Below the pieces are notes generated by a model. It did no database searches and had not been told where the DNA came from. It saw nothing but the letters and a program-made list of their open reading frames with translations. The translations under genes were made by a program, and so were the position numbers. Shown here piece after piece: positions 45,727-52,185 of a DNA stretch of 64,000 bases; positions within the stretch are counted from its first letter, which is position 1, and each line of letters opens with the position of its first letter. Origin of the DNA: a virus; IMG/VR virus record IMGVR_UViG_3300031578_000009, positions 31,690 through 95,689 of that record. One strand, 5' to 3'.

Positions 45727-45861
45727 TTAACTGTTAATATTATGTTTAGTAAAAAATACATGTCCACTATCGACAGTTCCACTACCATATTTTAATAAAA
45801 GATATTTTCTTCTTTTACTTTTGTTTTTTGGCATGCCTTTATCTACTATTATTATCATCAT
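45727..45861 (-). CDS. Small basic protein
   Basis: 44 residues read directly; basic core PKNKSKRRKYLLLKYG. Function unknown. Twelve nucleotides precede the 45554 gene. Confidence 0.4.
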   Translation of the reverse strand: MMIIIVDKGMPKNKSKRRKYLLLKYGSGTVDSGHVFFTKHNINS

Positions 45862-45881
45862 AATTTTAATTGTTAATATTA

Positions 45882-45966
45882 AATAAGTGAAATTGGTAGC
45901 TGTTTTCTGTCAGTTTTATTTAAGCCAATCAGACATGAGGTTTAGCACTACCAATATTCACTTATT
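45882..45966 (-). ncRNA. Structured element D (17-bp arms)
   Basis: AATAAGTGAA/TTCACTTATT (10 bp) continues, after a small bulge, into TTGGTAG/CTACCAA (7 bp) and encloses about 48 nt. Such long closing helices around a long interior indicate a folded RNA rather than a terminator. The interior contains no ORF. Confidence 0.55.
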
Positions 45967-45976
45967 ATTATCAAAT

Positions 45977-46055
45977 AGTTTGTAATACTGTAGCCTCATA
46001 TTTCTATGGATTTCATCCCCATCTACAGATACCACCATCCCTACTATTACAAACT
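45977..46055 (-). ncRNA. Structured element E (10-bp arms)
   Basis: Perfect 10-bp arms AGTTTGTAAT / ATTACAAACT enclose 59 nt. It lies 10 nt from element D, so the two form a tandem in a 478-nt gene-free stretch. Confidence 0.5.
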
Positions 46056-46339
46056 TTAATTACTGGTTTGATAATGTTTTTAAAAACAATTCTCCAACCA
46101 CAATGCTAAAGTGGTATATAAATTAAAGGAATACAATCTCCCTTGAGCAAAGACCATTACTGGTTTCTTCGTGTCCAACGAATTGGATTCACCACATGAT
46201 TATCCTTCTTATCTATACCTTACCCCAGACAACATCCCTTAGCGAAGGATTATAACTATAGTCCATTTTACTTTGTGAGTGCTGATACTATACTTCCCTG
46301 AATTTGTTACTGTCTGTCTTTCAGTAGAGAATTGCTATT
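46056..46339 (-). other. Gene-free stretch with small hairpins
   Basis: No ORF of note on either strand. Small hairpins are visible, for example CCAA/TTGG near 46175 and CCTT/AAGG near 46245, and CCAC/GTGG near 46098. Probably further structured RNA; no repeat partner was found elsewhere. Confidence 0.35.
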
Positions 46340-46774
46340 TTAGTTCAATAATTCTTTTGCTTTATTTATATTACCTTTTGGTACAGGCAATACTTTATTA
46401 TTAGGAATAGTAATTTCACATTGATTTTTATCCATTATGCTAATTTCACTTAAACACCAATAAATAAAAGAAGTTTGATAATCATATATTGGGTATGTTT
46501 CATAGTTATTTCGCCATGTATTTGTATTAATGTAATACCCACATTTCCAGCATTGATCTGGAGAAGATTCATTAATAGCTTGAATAGCTTTATCTGAAGT
46601 TAAATAATTAATAGAGTTTAATCTATTTAATAGCATACTGAATACTTCAGATTTATGATTTATAATATAACCATCTGCTTGTAAACATTTACATAAGTCT
46701 TCAATTATATTATCACTTCTTTTATACCAATTTTTAGCATAAAGAGTTATATGTTTTAGGTCAAATTTGTTCAT
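46340..46774 (-). CDS. Hypothetical protein
   Basis: 144 residues with Cys pair CWKC and Trp/Tyr-rich centre; helical ends. Not recognised. Isolated between the gene-free stretch and a tRNA-like element. Confidence 0.6.
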   Translation of the reverse strand: MNKFDLKHITLYAKNWYKRSDNIIEDLCKCLQADGYIINHKSEVFSMLLNRLNSINYLTSDKAIQAINESSPDQCWKCGYYINTNTWRNNYETYPIYDYQTSFIYWCLSEISIMDKNQCEITIPNNKVLPVPKGNINKAKELLN

Positions 46775-46799
46775 ATTAATTAATTTTAGTTATTAATAG

Positions 46800-46856
46800 T
46801 GGCCAATGTGGAATCGAACCCTCACTCCTATTATTTCAGAGTTAACCGTTTTGGCC
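46800..46856 (-). tRNA. Truncated or D-armless tRNA-like element
   Basis: A T-loop (GGGTTCGATTCC) and a 6-bp acceptor GGCCAA/TTGGCC with discriminator A are clear, but the whole unit is only 57 nt. About 8 nt remain where the D arm should be, the anticodon loop lacks U33 and the T stem is mispaired. It is a tRNA relic or an unusual tRNA mimic; no anticodon can be assigned. Confidence 0.35.
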
Positions 46857-46911
46857 TTGAATGGTTTTGAAATAGGATAACCATAAACCTATATTGTAAA
46901 GCATGTTCATC

Positions 46912-46989
46912 TTATTGAATTAATATTGAAATAACAGCTAATGCTATAAATAACATTGTAGCCATTATACTAGGTAGATACTTTTTCAT
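46912..46989 (-). CDS. 25-residue membrane peptide, copy 1
   Basis: MKKYLPSIMATMLFIALAVI..., one transmembrane segment. It aligns along its whole length with the peptide at 50718 (MKKHLP start, same length), which supports real translation. Function unknown. Confidence 0.45.
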   Translation of the reverse strand: MKKYLPSIMATMLFIALAVISILIQ

Positions 46990-47020
46990 AGTTGTAGAAT
47001 TAAGTGTTAATTAGAATAAA

Positions 47021-47099
47021 TTAATTAATACAAGATTTACTAATCTAATGTGTTCAAAGTTTCAAAACACTATTTCAAGTGTTCACTCGTATTAATTAA
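47021..47099 (-). ncRNA. Structured element G (11-bp arms)
   Basis: Perfect arms TTAATTAATAC / GTATTAATTAA enclose 57 nt that contain a second hairpin, AACACT/AGTGTT. It lies directly next to element A1. Confidence 0.5.
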
Positions 47100-47101
47100 T
47101 A

Positions 47102-47205
47102 GATTAAACTTTTATAAGGTTGCGCCTTAAACTTATTGTATTTACTACTCCTGCTTTAACAGTTTAATAGTAGTAATGTTCCTGCAATTGGATAAAAGTT
47201 TAATC
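47102..47205 (-). ncRNA. Structured RNA family A, copy 1
   Basis: Perfect 13-bp arms GATTAAACTTTTA / TAAAAGTTTAATC. Reading leftward the conserved core is TCCAATTGCAGG after the 5' arm and AAGGCGCAACCTT before the 3' arm; AAGG/CCTT form a hairpin whose CGCAA loop can pair with TTGC of the first block. An inner TTACTACT/AGTAGTAA stem fills the middle. The 5' arm overlaps the stop of the 47200 gene. Copies at 50927 and 51216. Confidence 0.65.
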
Positions 47206-47421
47206 AAAGAGTTTCTCAAATAGTTTAATGAATAAACGAACTATTAGTATTAAAATCATAATTGGTATTCCAACTGGCCACATTATTGACAATGCTGCAA
47301 ATAATGCGAAATCTTCATAGTCTATAAATTTATCTATCAAATATAACAATATAGTTGTTATAAAGCAATATCCAATAATGGATAATAAAGTGATTAATAA
47401 TGTCATAGTTTTTGTTGTCAA
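47200..47421 (-). CDS. Small two-helix membrane protein
   Basis: 73 residues; two hydrophobic segments (about 6-28 and 42-66) joined by an acidic turn (DKFIDYED). Ends in charged KLFEKLFD. Possibly a holin-like or inner-membrane protein, but lysis context is not close. The stop is inside element A1. Confidence 0.5.
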   Translation of the reverse strand: MTTKTMTLLITLLSIIGYCFITTILLYLIDKFIDYEDFALFAALSIMWPVGIPIMILILIVRLFIKLFEKLFD

Positions 47422-47431
47422 GTTTTTGTTG

Positions 47432-47641
47432 TCAAGTTTTCATTGCCAATCTTCTTATTGTCACTTCAGCTTCTGCATTTTCATCACATGAGCTTCCATT
47501 AAACAACATTTGTCCAGTTCTTTTGTTGATTAATCCCCTCCAAATGTATTTCTTGGATTTGAGTTTTTTACTCCACCAAACTTTTTTATAGACCGTAACA
47601 ATTACGTGATCATTTGCTATTATTTCTACTGTTGGTTCCAT
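47432..47641 (-). CDS. Hypothetical small basic protein
   Basis: 69 residues, strand-rich start (EIIANDHVIVTVYKKVWW), basic middle, acidic then basic C-terminus. Not recognised. Confidence 0.55.
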   Translation of the reverse strand: MEPTVEIIANDHVIVTVYKKVWWSKKLKSKKYIWRGLINKRTGQMLFNGSSCDENAEAEVTIRRLAMKT

Positions 47642-47685
47642 AAGTTAGTTTTAATATTGTTTAGCGTTTTCTTTATATTTATATG

Positions 47686-47982
47686 TTATTCAAAATCATC
47701 GCCATAATAATATTCTGCATTTACTTCATATTTTTCATTAATTATTTTACCAAATTTAATTTTTTCTATTTTTATTATTGATATTTTATGTGCGTGTTTG
47801 AATAATGTTCCATTTGTTAAATCAAATTTTTTCTCAGCACTTCCTACCTAAGTTTTATCAAGCATATTTTTAATTTCAAAAATTTCTTTTTCTTCCTCTT
47901 CTTCTTCTTCTTCTTCTTCTATTTTTACTACTATTATCATTATTATAACAGTGCATATTATTGCTATAATTATTGTTTCCAT
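47686..47982 (-). CDS. Membrane-anchored acidic protein with in-frame TAG
   Basis: The frame starts at 47982 with a hydrophobic anchor (residues 3-19) and a run of ten Glu, reaches TAG at 47848-47850 after 44 residues, then stays open for 53 more codons (VGSAEKKFDL... to YYYGDDFE) and ends with TAA at 47686. The extension has no start codon of its own. Either an amber mutation or programmed readthrough to a product of 98 residues. Function unknown. Confidence 0.5.
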
Positions 47983-48017
47983 AATTTTTAGTTTTTCCAT
48001 AGTTGTTGTAGTTTTAG

Positions 48018-48383
48018 TTATGTCAATATTACACCATAGGTAATCTTCCAGTCTTTACTATTATTTATTTTTATGGTTTTAACTGGAATTATTTTTCCAT
48101 CTCTTATTACAAAAGTTGGTTTATCTAATTGTAAAGAAAGTTTTGTTTCTTCAAATGCTCCTTTGCCAACATATCCTTTGAATTCATGAGTAATAACACC
48201 CTTACATTTTTTTACAATTTGTAAATAAGGATTCAATGAACCTAATTCACCAATATCTTTATTTGGGCATATCATTGGAAAATTAAATGATTTAATTGTT
48301 TCAGTTAATTCTTTTTCTAATTTAGTATTATATATTTGCATAGAATGAGCAAAATAATATTTATTCTTAAATTTATTTTTCAT
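48018..48383 (-). CDS. Nucleoside deoxyribosyltransferase-like (DUF4406-type) protein
   Basis: 121 residues from the ATG at 48383. YYFAHSMQIYNTK, MICPNKDIGELG, VKKCKGVITHE, and GYVGKGAFEETKLS follow the deoxyribosyltransferase-like Rossmann family also seen at 15290. An upstream in-frame Met would add nine hydrophobic residues. Likely nucleotide-related; substrate unknown. Confidence 0.6.
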   Translation of the reverse strand: MKNKFKNKYYFAHSMQIYNTKLEKELTETIKSFNFPMICPNKDIGELGSLNPYLQIVKKCKGVITHEFKGYVGKGAFEETKLSLQLDKPTFVIRDGKIIPVKTIKINNSKDWKITYGVILT

Positions 48384-48442
48384 AACAAATATGATTAAGT
48401 TTAGCAATTTATTTGCATTTTACACCTAAAACTTTAATATGA

Positions 48443-48528
48443 ATGTTTTCCACGCCCATTAGGCGAAACATACAAGGATACTTAGTTCTCCATTGAACAA
48501 ATATTAAAGAAACTGGTGTTCTCAATGG
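48443..48528 (-). ncRNA. Structured element J (two adjacent hairpins)
   Basis: First hairpin: ATGTTT..CGCC / GGCG AAACAT (48443-48471). Second: CCATTGA / TCAATGG (48490-48528). No ORF between 48408 and 48570. Confidence 0.4.
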
Positions 48529-48570
48529 CTTGAAAAGTTATTAAGTTTTTTAATTAAACTAAACAGTATA

Positions 48571-48762
48571 TTAATGGATTAATGTACCTATTTTATCTAT
48601 AAGATACGCAATTACTCCAAGAATTCCTAAGAAAAGTAAATTATATGGTACCAATGTAGATTCAATCTTTTGATTAACAATGGTTTTCATGACTTTATTA
48701 AAATACATATCTATACTTATAGCAATAAGTACAAGACTAAGTCCAAATAGAATGTTTATCAT
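48571..48762 (-). CDS. Small membrane protein
   Basis: 63 residues; hydrophobic segments at about 3-18 and 42-58, with the KVMKTIVNQKIES turn between. Function unknown. Confidence 0.5.
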   Translation of the reverse strand: MINILFGLSLVLIAISIDMYFNKVMKTIVNQKIESTLVPYNLLFLGILGVIAYLIDKIGTLIH

Positions 48763-48792
48763 AATAACAAATTTTAAGTTAATAAATCAAGA

Positions 48793-48873
48793 AACAGACT
48801 CCCATCAATAGCTAATTATTCCTGCCATAGTTTGACTAGCTTGCTGTTATTAACACGGTGGTGAGAGTCTGTT
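48793..48873 (-). ncRNA. Structured RNA family B, copy 1
   Basis: Arms AACAGACTC / GAGTCTGTT (9 bp) close the element. The conserved core, read on the plus strand as AGCTAATTATTCCTGCCATA followed by GTTTgACTAGCTTG, recurs almost unchanged at 51744. AGCTA/TAGCT can pair inside. The 3' end of the 48850 gene overlaps it. Confidence 0.6.
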
Positions 48874-49146
48874 GTGTTTTAAGAGAGATCTATTTTTAAT
48901 TATAAATTTCTCTCCAAGTTTTTCGAATAATTGATCCATTGTATATTCAGGAATTGATTCTTTCTTAGTATCAATATCTTTGGCATATTGCCAACTTAGA
49001 GTAGATGTAGTCTTTTCTGCTTCTCCTGCACGTTTGTTTCTTTTAAAAACAGAAACACTTCGTTTATTTCCCTGTTCAACTTGTCTCTCAATCATTTTAT
49101 CAATAATTTCTTGAGGGAATCCTTTAATTTGATTTGTTGTTTCCAT
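48850..49146 (-). CDS. Hypothetical protein
   Basis: 98 residues. GFPQEIIDKMIERQVEQGNK then RSVSVFKRNKRAG is a pattern of Bacteroidota phage proteins of unknown role. The last residues are encoded within family B element 1. Confidence 0.6.
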   Translation of the reverse strand: METTNQIKGFPQEIIDKMIERQVEQGNKRSVSVFKRNKRAGEAEKTTSTLSWQYAKDIDTKKESIPEYTMDQLFEKLGEKFIIKNRSLLKHNRLSPPC

Positions 49147-49185
49147 AGTATTTTATCGTTTGTTTAAATGTTTAGCTAAGAAAAT

Positions 49186-49224
49186 AGTTTCCTCCCCGTT
49201 GATATTATCTCAGGTTTGGAAACT
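49186..49224 (-). ncRNA. Small inverted repeat H
   Basis: AGTTTCC / GGAAACT, 7 bp, enclosing a 25-nt C/T-rich interior. Between the 48850 and 49244 ORFs. Confidence 0.3.
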
Positions 49225-49243
49225 TACTCAAATAAGTTTTGGA

Positions 49244-49297
49244 TTAATGAATTAAATGATAAACCAATATCCCCAGTACAATTAATAATGTTGTCAT
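49244..49297 (-). CDS. Possible 17-residue hydrophobic peptide
   Basis: ATG to TAA, MTTLLIVLGILVYHLIH, a single hydrophobic segment like the other micro-peptides here. Its size alone gives little support. Confidence 0.25.
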   Translation of the reverse strand: MTTLLIVLGILVYHLIH

Positions 49298-49309
49298 AGA
49301 TACATGTTT

Positions 49310-49516
49310 TTATTTATTAGGTTCTTTAAACAATTCAATATACTCCGCAATAATTATAGCTATTGTAAGTATTGCCCACATTATAGGCCAAAGTATAGCT
49401 GCAAAATTTGGGTGATCTAAATGCCCTTGGTTGTTTAATATTCTAAATGGTCTAACTGAAATAAAGGCTATTAATAGATATATTACAATTAAACTAATGA
49501 TTAAAGCTGTTTTCAT
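49310..49516 (-). CDS. Small membrane protein
   Basis: 68 residues; transmembrane segments at about 4-20 and 40-58 with a hydrophilic loop (NNQGHLDHPN). Function unknown. Confidence 0.5.
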   Translation of the reverse strand: MKTALIISLIVIYLLIAFISVRPFRILNNQGHLDHPNFAAILWPIMWAILTIAIIIAEYIELFKEPNK

Positions 49517-49574
49517 AATTTTAAATTTTAGTTTATACTATATTTAATTGTTTTAATATTTGATTATTAATTAG

Positions 49575-49678
49575 TGGGGATAACAGGACTCGAACCTGCA
49601 AGACTTCAAACAATACCAACCTATCTAAGTCCACTAGTTTAGGTTAAACTATACTTTTCCAATTAAGCAAATATCCCC
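49575..49678 (-). tRNA. Atypical 104-nt tRNA-like gene (class-II-like, anticodon unclear)
   Basis: Acceptor GGGGATA/TATCCCC (7 bp), T arm GCAGG TTCGAGT CCTGT and D arm TGCT/AGTA are sound. The anticodon region TAGTT-TAACCTA-AACTA pairs well but has A at position 33 and an extended stem, and it is followed by a variable region of about 35 nt with a GACTT/AAGTC stem, far longer than usual. No amino acid is assigned. Confidence 0.55.
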
Positions 49679-49707
49679 GTAAAGACACTTTCCTAAAATT
49701 TGATTGT

Positions 49708-49850
49708 GTGGCTCTATTGGTGTCTGCTATCCGTTACCATTGATTTAAACTATCAGGGGCAGATATGGTACCTCATGCATAACCAAATAAACTCTGAGTG
49801 TCATATCAATATTTAGTGTGTTTTTCAAGGTTACTTCACAATAGAGATTA
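49708..49850 (-). ncRNA. Possible pseudoknotted element I
   Basis: CTCTATTG (49712) pairs with CAATAGAG (49839). Inside, TCTGC (49723), TACCAT (49735), GCAGA (49759) and ATGGTA (49765) are interleaved, the order of an H-type pseudoknot. No ORF is present between 49679 and 50129. Confidence 0.35.
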
Positions 49851-50129
49851 ACCCTTATCTTAATCTATTGTATAAAAGTTCTCCTTATATTGATAGAGTT
49901 AAAAATCAAGTTCCTATTTATAAATACTGTTGATATATTCACTTATGAAAGCACAATCTGATTTACTCAAAATACAGGAATACAGTTGATTTTTATTTTA
50001 AATAAATCCCAAAACTCTTAGTTAGTCGACTAATGATTTAGTTATGATTATTCAATAAGGTTGTAATTTAAATGGTTGAAATAATGGGGATAAGTAGGGA
50101 ATGATGATAAAACGTTGATAATCAGTTAA
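49851..50129. other. Gene-free AT-rich stretch
   Basis: No ORF. It contains the perfect palindrome TTAGTCGACTAA (50022-50033), which shares its half-site with the palindrome at 43702. Otherwise nothing recognisable. Confidence 0.35.
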
Positions 50130-50366
50130 TTACCATGTTAAATTAGTTATATCTACAACTAATTTTGTTAATTCAATTGGTCCACTAATTTCAATGCATG
50201 TTGTTATACATCTTCCATTATTAAATAGCTCTAATGCTTCTTTATTATTTGATATTTTACACATATATAATGTAGTTCCTTTTATTTCTAATATTACAAA
50301 TAATCCCTTATCCCAATTAAATGATGGATGATTAGGATTATAATAAATGACATTGCCTGGTTTCAT
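50130..50366 (-). CDS. Hypothetical protein
   Basis: 78 residues, strand-rich (GNVIYYNPNHPSFNW; GLFVILEIKGTTLYM), two close cysteines at about 53-57. Not recognised. Confidence 0.55.
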   Translation of the reverse strand: MKPGNVIYYNPNHPSFNWDKGLFVILEIKGTTLYMCKISNNKEALELFNNGRCITTCIEISGPIELTKLVVDITNLTW

Positions 50367-50432
50367 AATTGTATGTTTAAGTTATATATTAATAATAGTT
50401 GTATATATAAGATTGAAGAATATTGATGATTA

Positions 50433-50481
50433 GTTAGGGAGTGGGATAGACTAACTCCATCAATCAATCAACTCCCCTAAC
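50433..50481 (-). ncRNA. Inverted repeat L
   Basis: GTTAGGGAGT pairs with ACTCCCCTAAC (one bulged C), enclosing 28 nt, just downstream of the 50530 gene on the minus strand. Could be a terminator-like or RNA-end structure. Confidence 0.4.
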
Positions 50482-50529
50482 CCACTAATATCAACACTTC
50501 AGCATTAACCAAATGGTTAAACTAAATGG

Positions 50530-50715
50530 TTAATTACTTATAAATTTAACCTCATTACCAGCTTTCTTAAGAGCTGAAATTAAATTACCCATACCCTCAT
50601 CACTCATAGTACAGTCATATTTATAACCATCTTCAGAGTATTGAATTAAGTGCCAATATAAATAAGCACCAATTGTAGAGCTACGTTGCTCTTTATATTT
50701 AGTAATAGTAATCAT
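50530..50715 (-). CDS. Hypothetical small protein
   Basis: 61 residues from the ATG at 50715. Tyr-rich centre, C-terminal MGNLISALKKAGNEVKF helix. Not recognised. Follows the 50718 micro-ORF closely. Confidence 0.55.
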   Translation of the reverse strand: MITITKYKEQRSSTIGAYLYWHLIQYSEDGYKYDCTMSDEGMGNLISALKKAGNEVKFISN

Positions 50716-50717
50716 AA

Positions 50718-50795
50718 TCAACTAATTAAAAATGACACAATAAAAGCCCCTACAAATACTATACTTGCAAGAATAAAAGGTAAATGTTTTTTCAT
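50718..50795 (-). CDS. 25-residue membrane peptide, copy 2
   Basis: MKKHLPFILASIVFVGAFIV..., a single membrane segment. Same length and layout as the peptide at 46912; the shared MKKxLP start and hydrophobic register suggest paralogues. Confidence 0.45.
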   Translation of the reverse strand: MKKHLPFILASIVFVGAFIVSFLIS

Positions 50796-50926
50796 ACATA
50801 TATAATAATAGGTGTAATTAATAAAAGTAATTATAGTGCTTTATTAACCTCAACCAACAGAATGGGGATTTCTCCTTACACTGCATAGGATATGATATGG
50901 CTTTATTACACTATAATTACAAATAA

Positions 50927-51041
50927 ATAAACTTCTCACAAGGTTGCGCCTTGACAACAGGAACACCATTTGCCTGCTATTAGCTTTAGTGCCCAATCAT
51001 TAGCATTTTTTATAGTTACCTGCAATTGGATGAGAGTTTAT
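50927..51041 (-). ncRNA. Structured RNA family A, copy 2
   Basis: Arms ATAAACTTCTCA and TGAGAGTTTAT pair with one bulge. The conserved CAAGGTTGCGCCTTG and CCTGCAATTGGA blocks (plus-strand reading) are present in the same places as in copies 1 and 3. Upstream of the 50718 micro-ORF. Confidence 0.65.
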
Positions 51042-51215
51042 ATCTTAAATGTCTTGTTGAATGGTTTTGCTTAGATGCATAGGATAAACATTAACCTATA
51101 TATAATTACTAACCTAGTTAGCATCATAATTCACCCTGTCTTCAATAGAGCCAAGTGAACCATCTTGTAGAAGATATAACATAAAATGATACCTATTATA
51201 TATAGGTGTAAAAAT
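51042..51215. other. Gene-free stretch between A-family copies
   Basis: No ORF of note; AT-rich with no clear inverted repeat. Confidence 0.3.
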
Positions 51216-51327
51216 AAACTCTCACAAGGTTGCGCCTTATTATATATTACTTCATCAGATGCTTTCAACTTAATTACTTACACGATTGTAATACCAAGTT
51301 ATGATACCTGCAATTGGATGAGAGTTT
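51216..51327 (-). ncRNA. Structured RNA family A, copy 3
   Basis: Arms AAACTCTCA / TGAGAGTTT are perfect and differ from copy 1 (AAACTTTTA / TAAAAGTTT) by paired changes. AAGGTTGCGCCTT and CCTGCAATTGGA are identical to the other copies. It begins 12 nt past the stop of the 51340 gene. Confidence 0.7.
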
Positions 51328-51339
51328 TAGGTTAATTAA

Positions 51340-51585
51340 TTAAGATTTACAAGGAGTACCAAATAATATTTTATTTGTCAGATCTTGTATTGGTAAAGGT
51401 TCAGTTACATCATGTAAGCAACATGTTGGTATCATTCTTTCAACATTGTCTGAACAAGTACATATTACTATACCTGGATCATTTGTCCATTCTTTAAATG
51501 TTGCTGTATAAGATTCAAATTGATTCCATCCTCCTTTTGGGGGACTTACAACAAAACCGTTATATCTAAATTTTTCTACTTTCAT
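51340..51585 (-). CDS. Cysteine-containing hypothetical protein
   Basis: 81 residues; cysteines in VICTCSDN and IPTCCLHD (four within 15 residues) suggest a metal or disulfide site. Not recognised. Followed by family A copy 3. Confidence 0.55.
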   Translation of the reverse strand: MKVEKFRYNGFVVSPPKGGWNQFESYTATFKEWTNDPGIVICTCSDNVERMIPTCCLHDVTEPLPIQDLTNKILFGTPCKS

Positions 51586-51708
51586 AATATATAGTTTTAG
51601 TTGGTTTTAATTAAAAATAAATAGCTAACAGTATTTTTATATTCTCATCTTTGTCTCCTTTATAAATAAGGTTAGATTGGCTCACTTGATATAGGGTTAT
51701 TTCTACTG

Positions 51709-51731
51709 TCCTGTAATTGGATGAGAGTTTA
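51709..51731 (-). ncRNA. Partial family A copy
   Basis: CCTGTAATTGGATGAGAGTT matches one half of family A (one change), but the other half is missing or decayed upstream. It lies 12 nt from family B copy 2. Confidence 0.4.
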
Positions 51732-51743
51732 TTAAGTGTAAAA

Positions 51744-51825
51744 AACAGACTCCTCTCAAGAGCTAATTATTCCTGCCATAGTTTAACTAGCTTGGTTATT
51801 ATCACCGGGGAGATAAGAGCCTGTT
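51744..51825 (-). ncRNA. Structured RNA family B, copy 2
   Basis: Arms AACAGACTC / GAGCCTGTT; compared with copy 1 one pair changes within the closing stem but stays pairable as G-U in the minus-strand RNA. The 20-nt core AGCTAATTATTCCTGCCATA is identical to copy 1, while flanking loops differ. Confidence 0.6.
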
Positions 51826-51900
51826 AAGTCTTAAAACTAATCCAAGTATCATTCACTAACATGTAGTCTTGCTTGGATTATTGTATGCAAATAGTAGAGA

Positions 51901-52152
51901 CTATAAAGTCCCTACTACGTTTTCTTCAGATGGATTATGAAGACACCAAAGGATTTCTCCTGTATCTTCCAATATTAATTGGACGAATTCAGCAGGCTTT
52001 GATGAATCATAATTCTTACTTACTGCTGCAACTGTTGTCCCATTAGCAGTGACAAACAATTTATCATTCTTGGGGTTTTTAACAATTAGCAGTGAATCTG
52101 CGTTATGCTCTTGTTTAAAAGCATTAACTGAAAGTGATTTTCCGAATTTCAT
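51901..52152 (-). CDS. Hypothetical protein, first gene of leftward block
   Basis: 83 residues; LFVTANGTTVAAVSKNYD is a familiar Bacteroidota phage pattern of unknown function. Ends in an acidic tail. It is the first leftward gene from the divergent region. Confidence 0.6.
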   Translation of the reverse strand: MKFGKSLSVNAFKQEHNADSLLIVKNPKNDKLFVTANGTTVAAVSKNYDSSKPAEFVQLILEDTGEILWCLHNPSEENVVGTL

Positions 52153-52185
52153 ATGTAGAAAGTTTAAAAGTTAGTTACTAGTTTA

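Noticed and set aside
49575-49678. Amber suppressor tRNA (CUA)
   Set aside because: CTA occurs in the anticodon region but never after U33 in a 7-nt loop, so it cannot be assigned.
47102-51327. Possible CRISPR array from repeated blocks
   Set aside because: Repeats are few, unevenly spaced over 4 kb, differ in their arms and have no spacer-repeat periodicity or cas genes.
51216-51327. Hammerhead ribozyme from CTGATGA and GAAA in family A copy 3
   Set aside because: The order of conserved parts is wrong and the motif is absent from the other copies.
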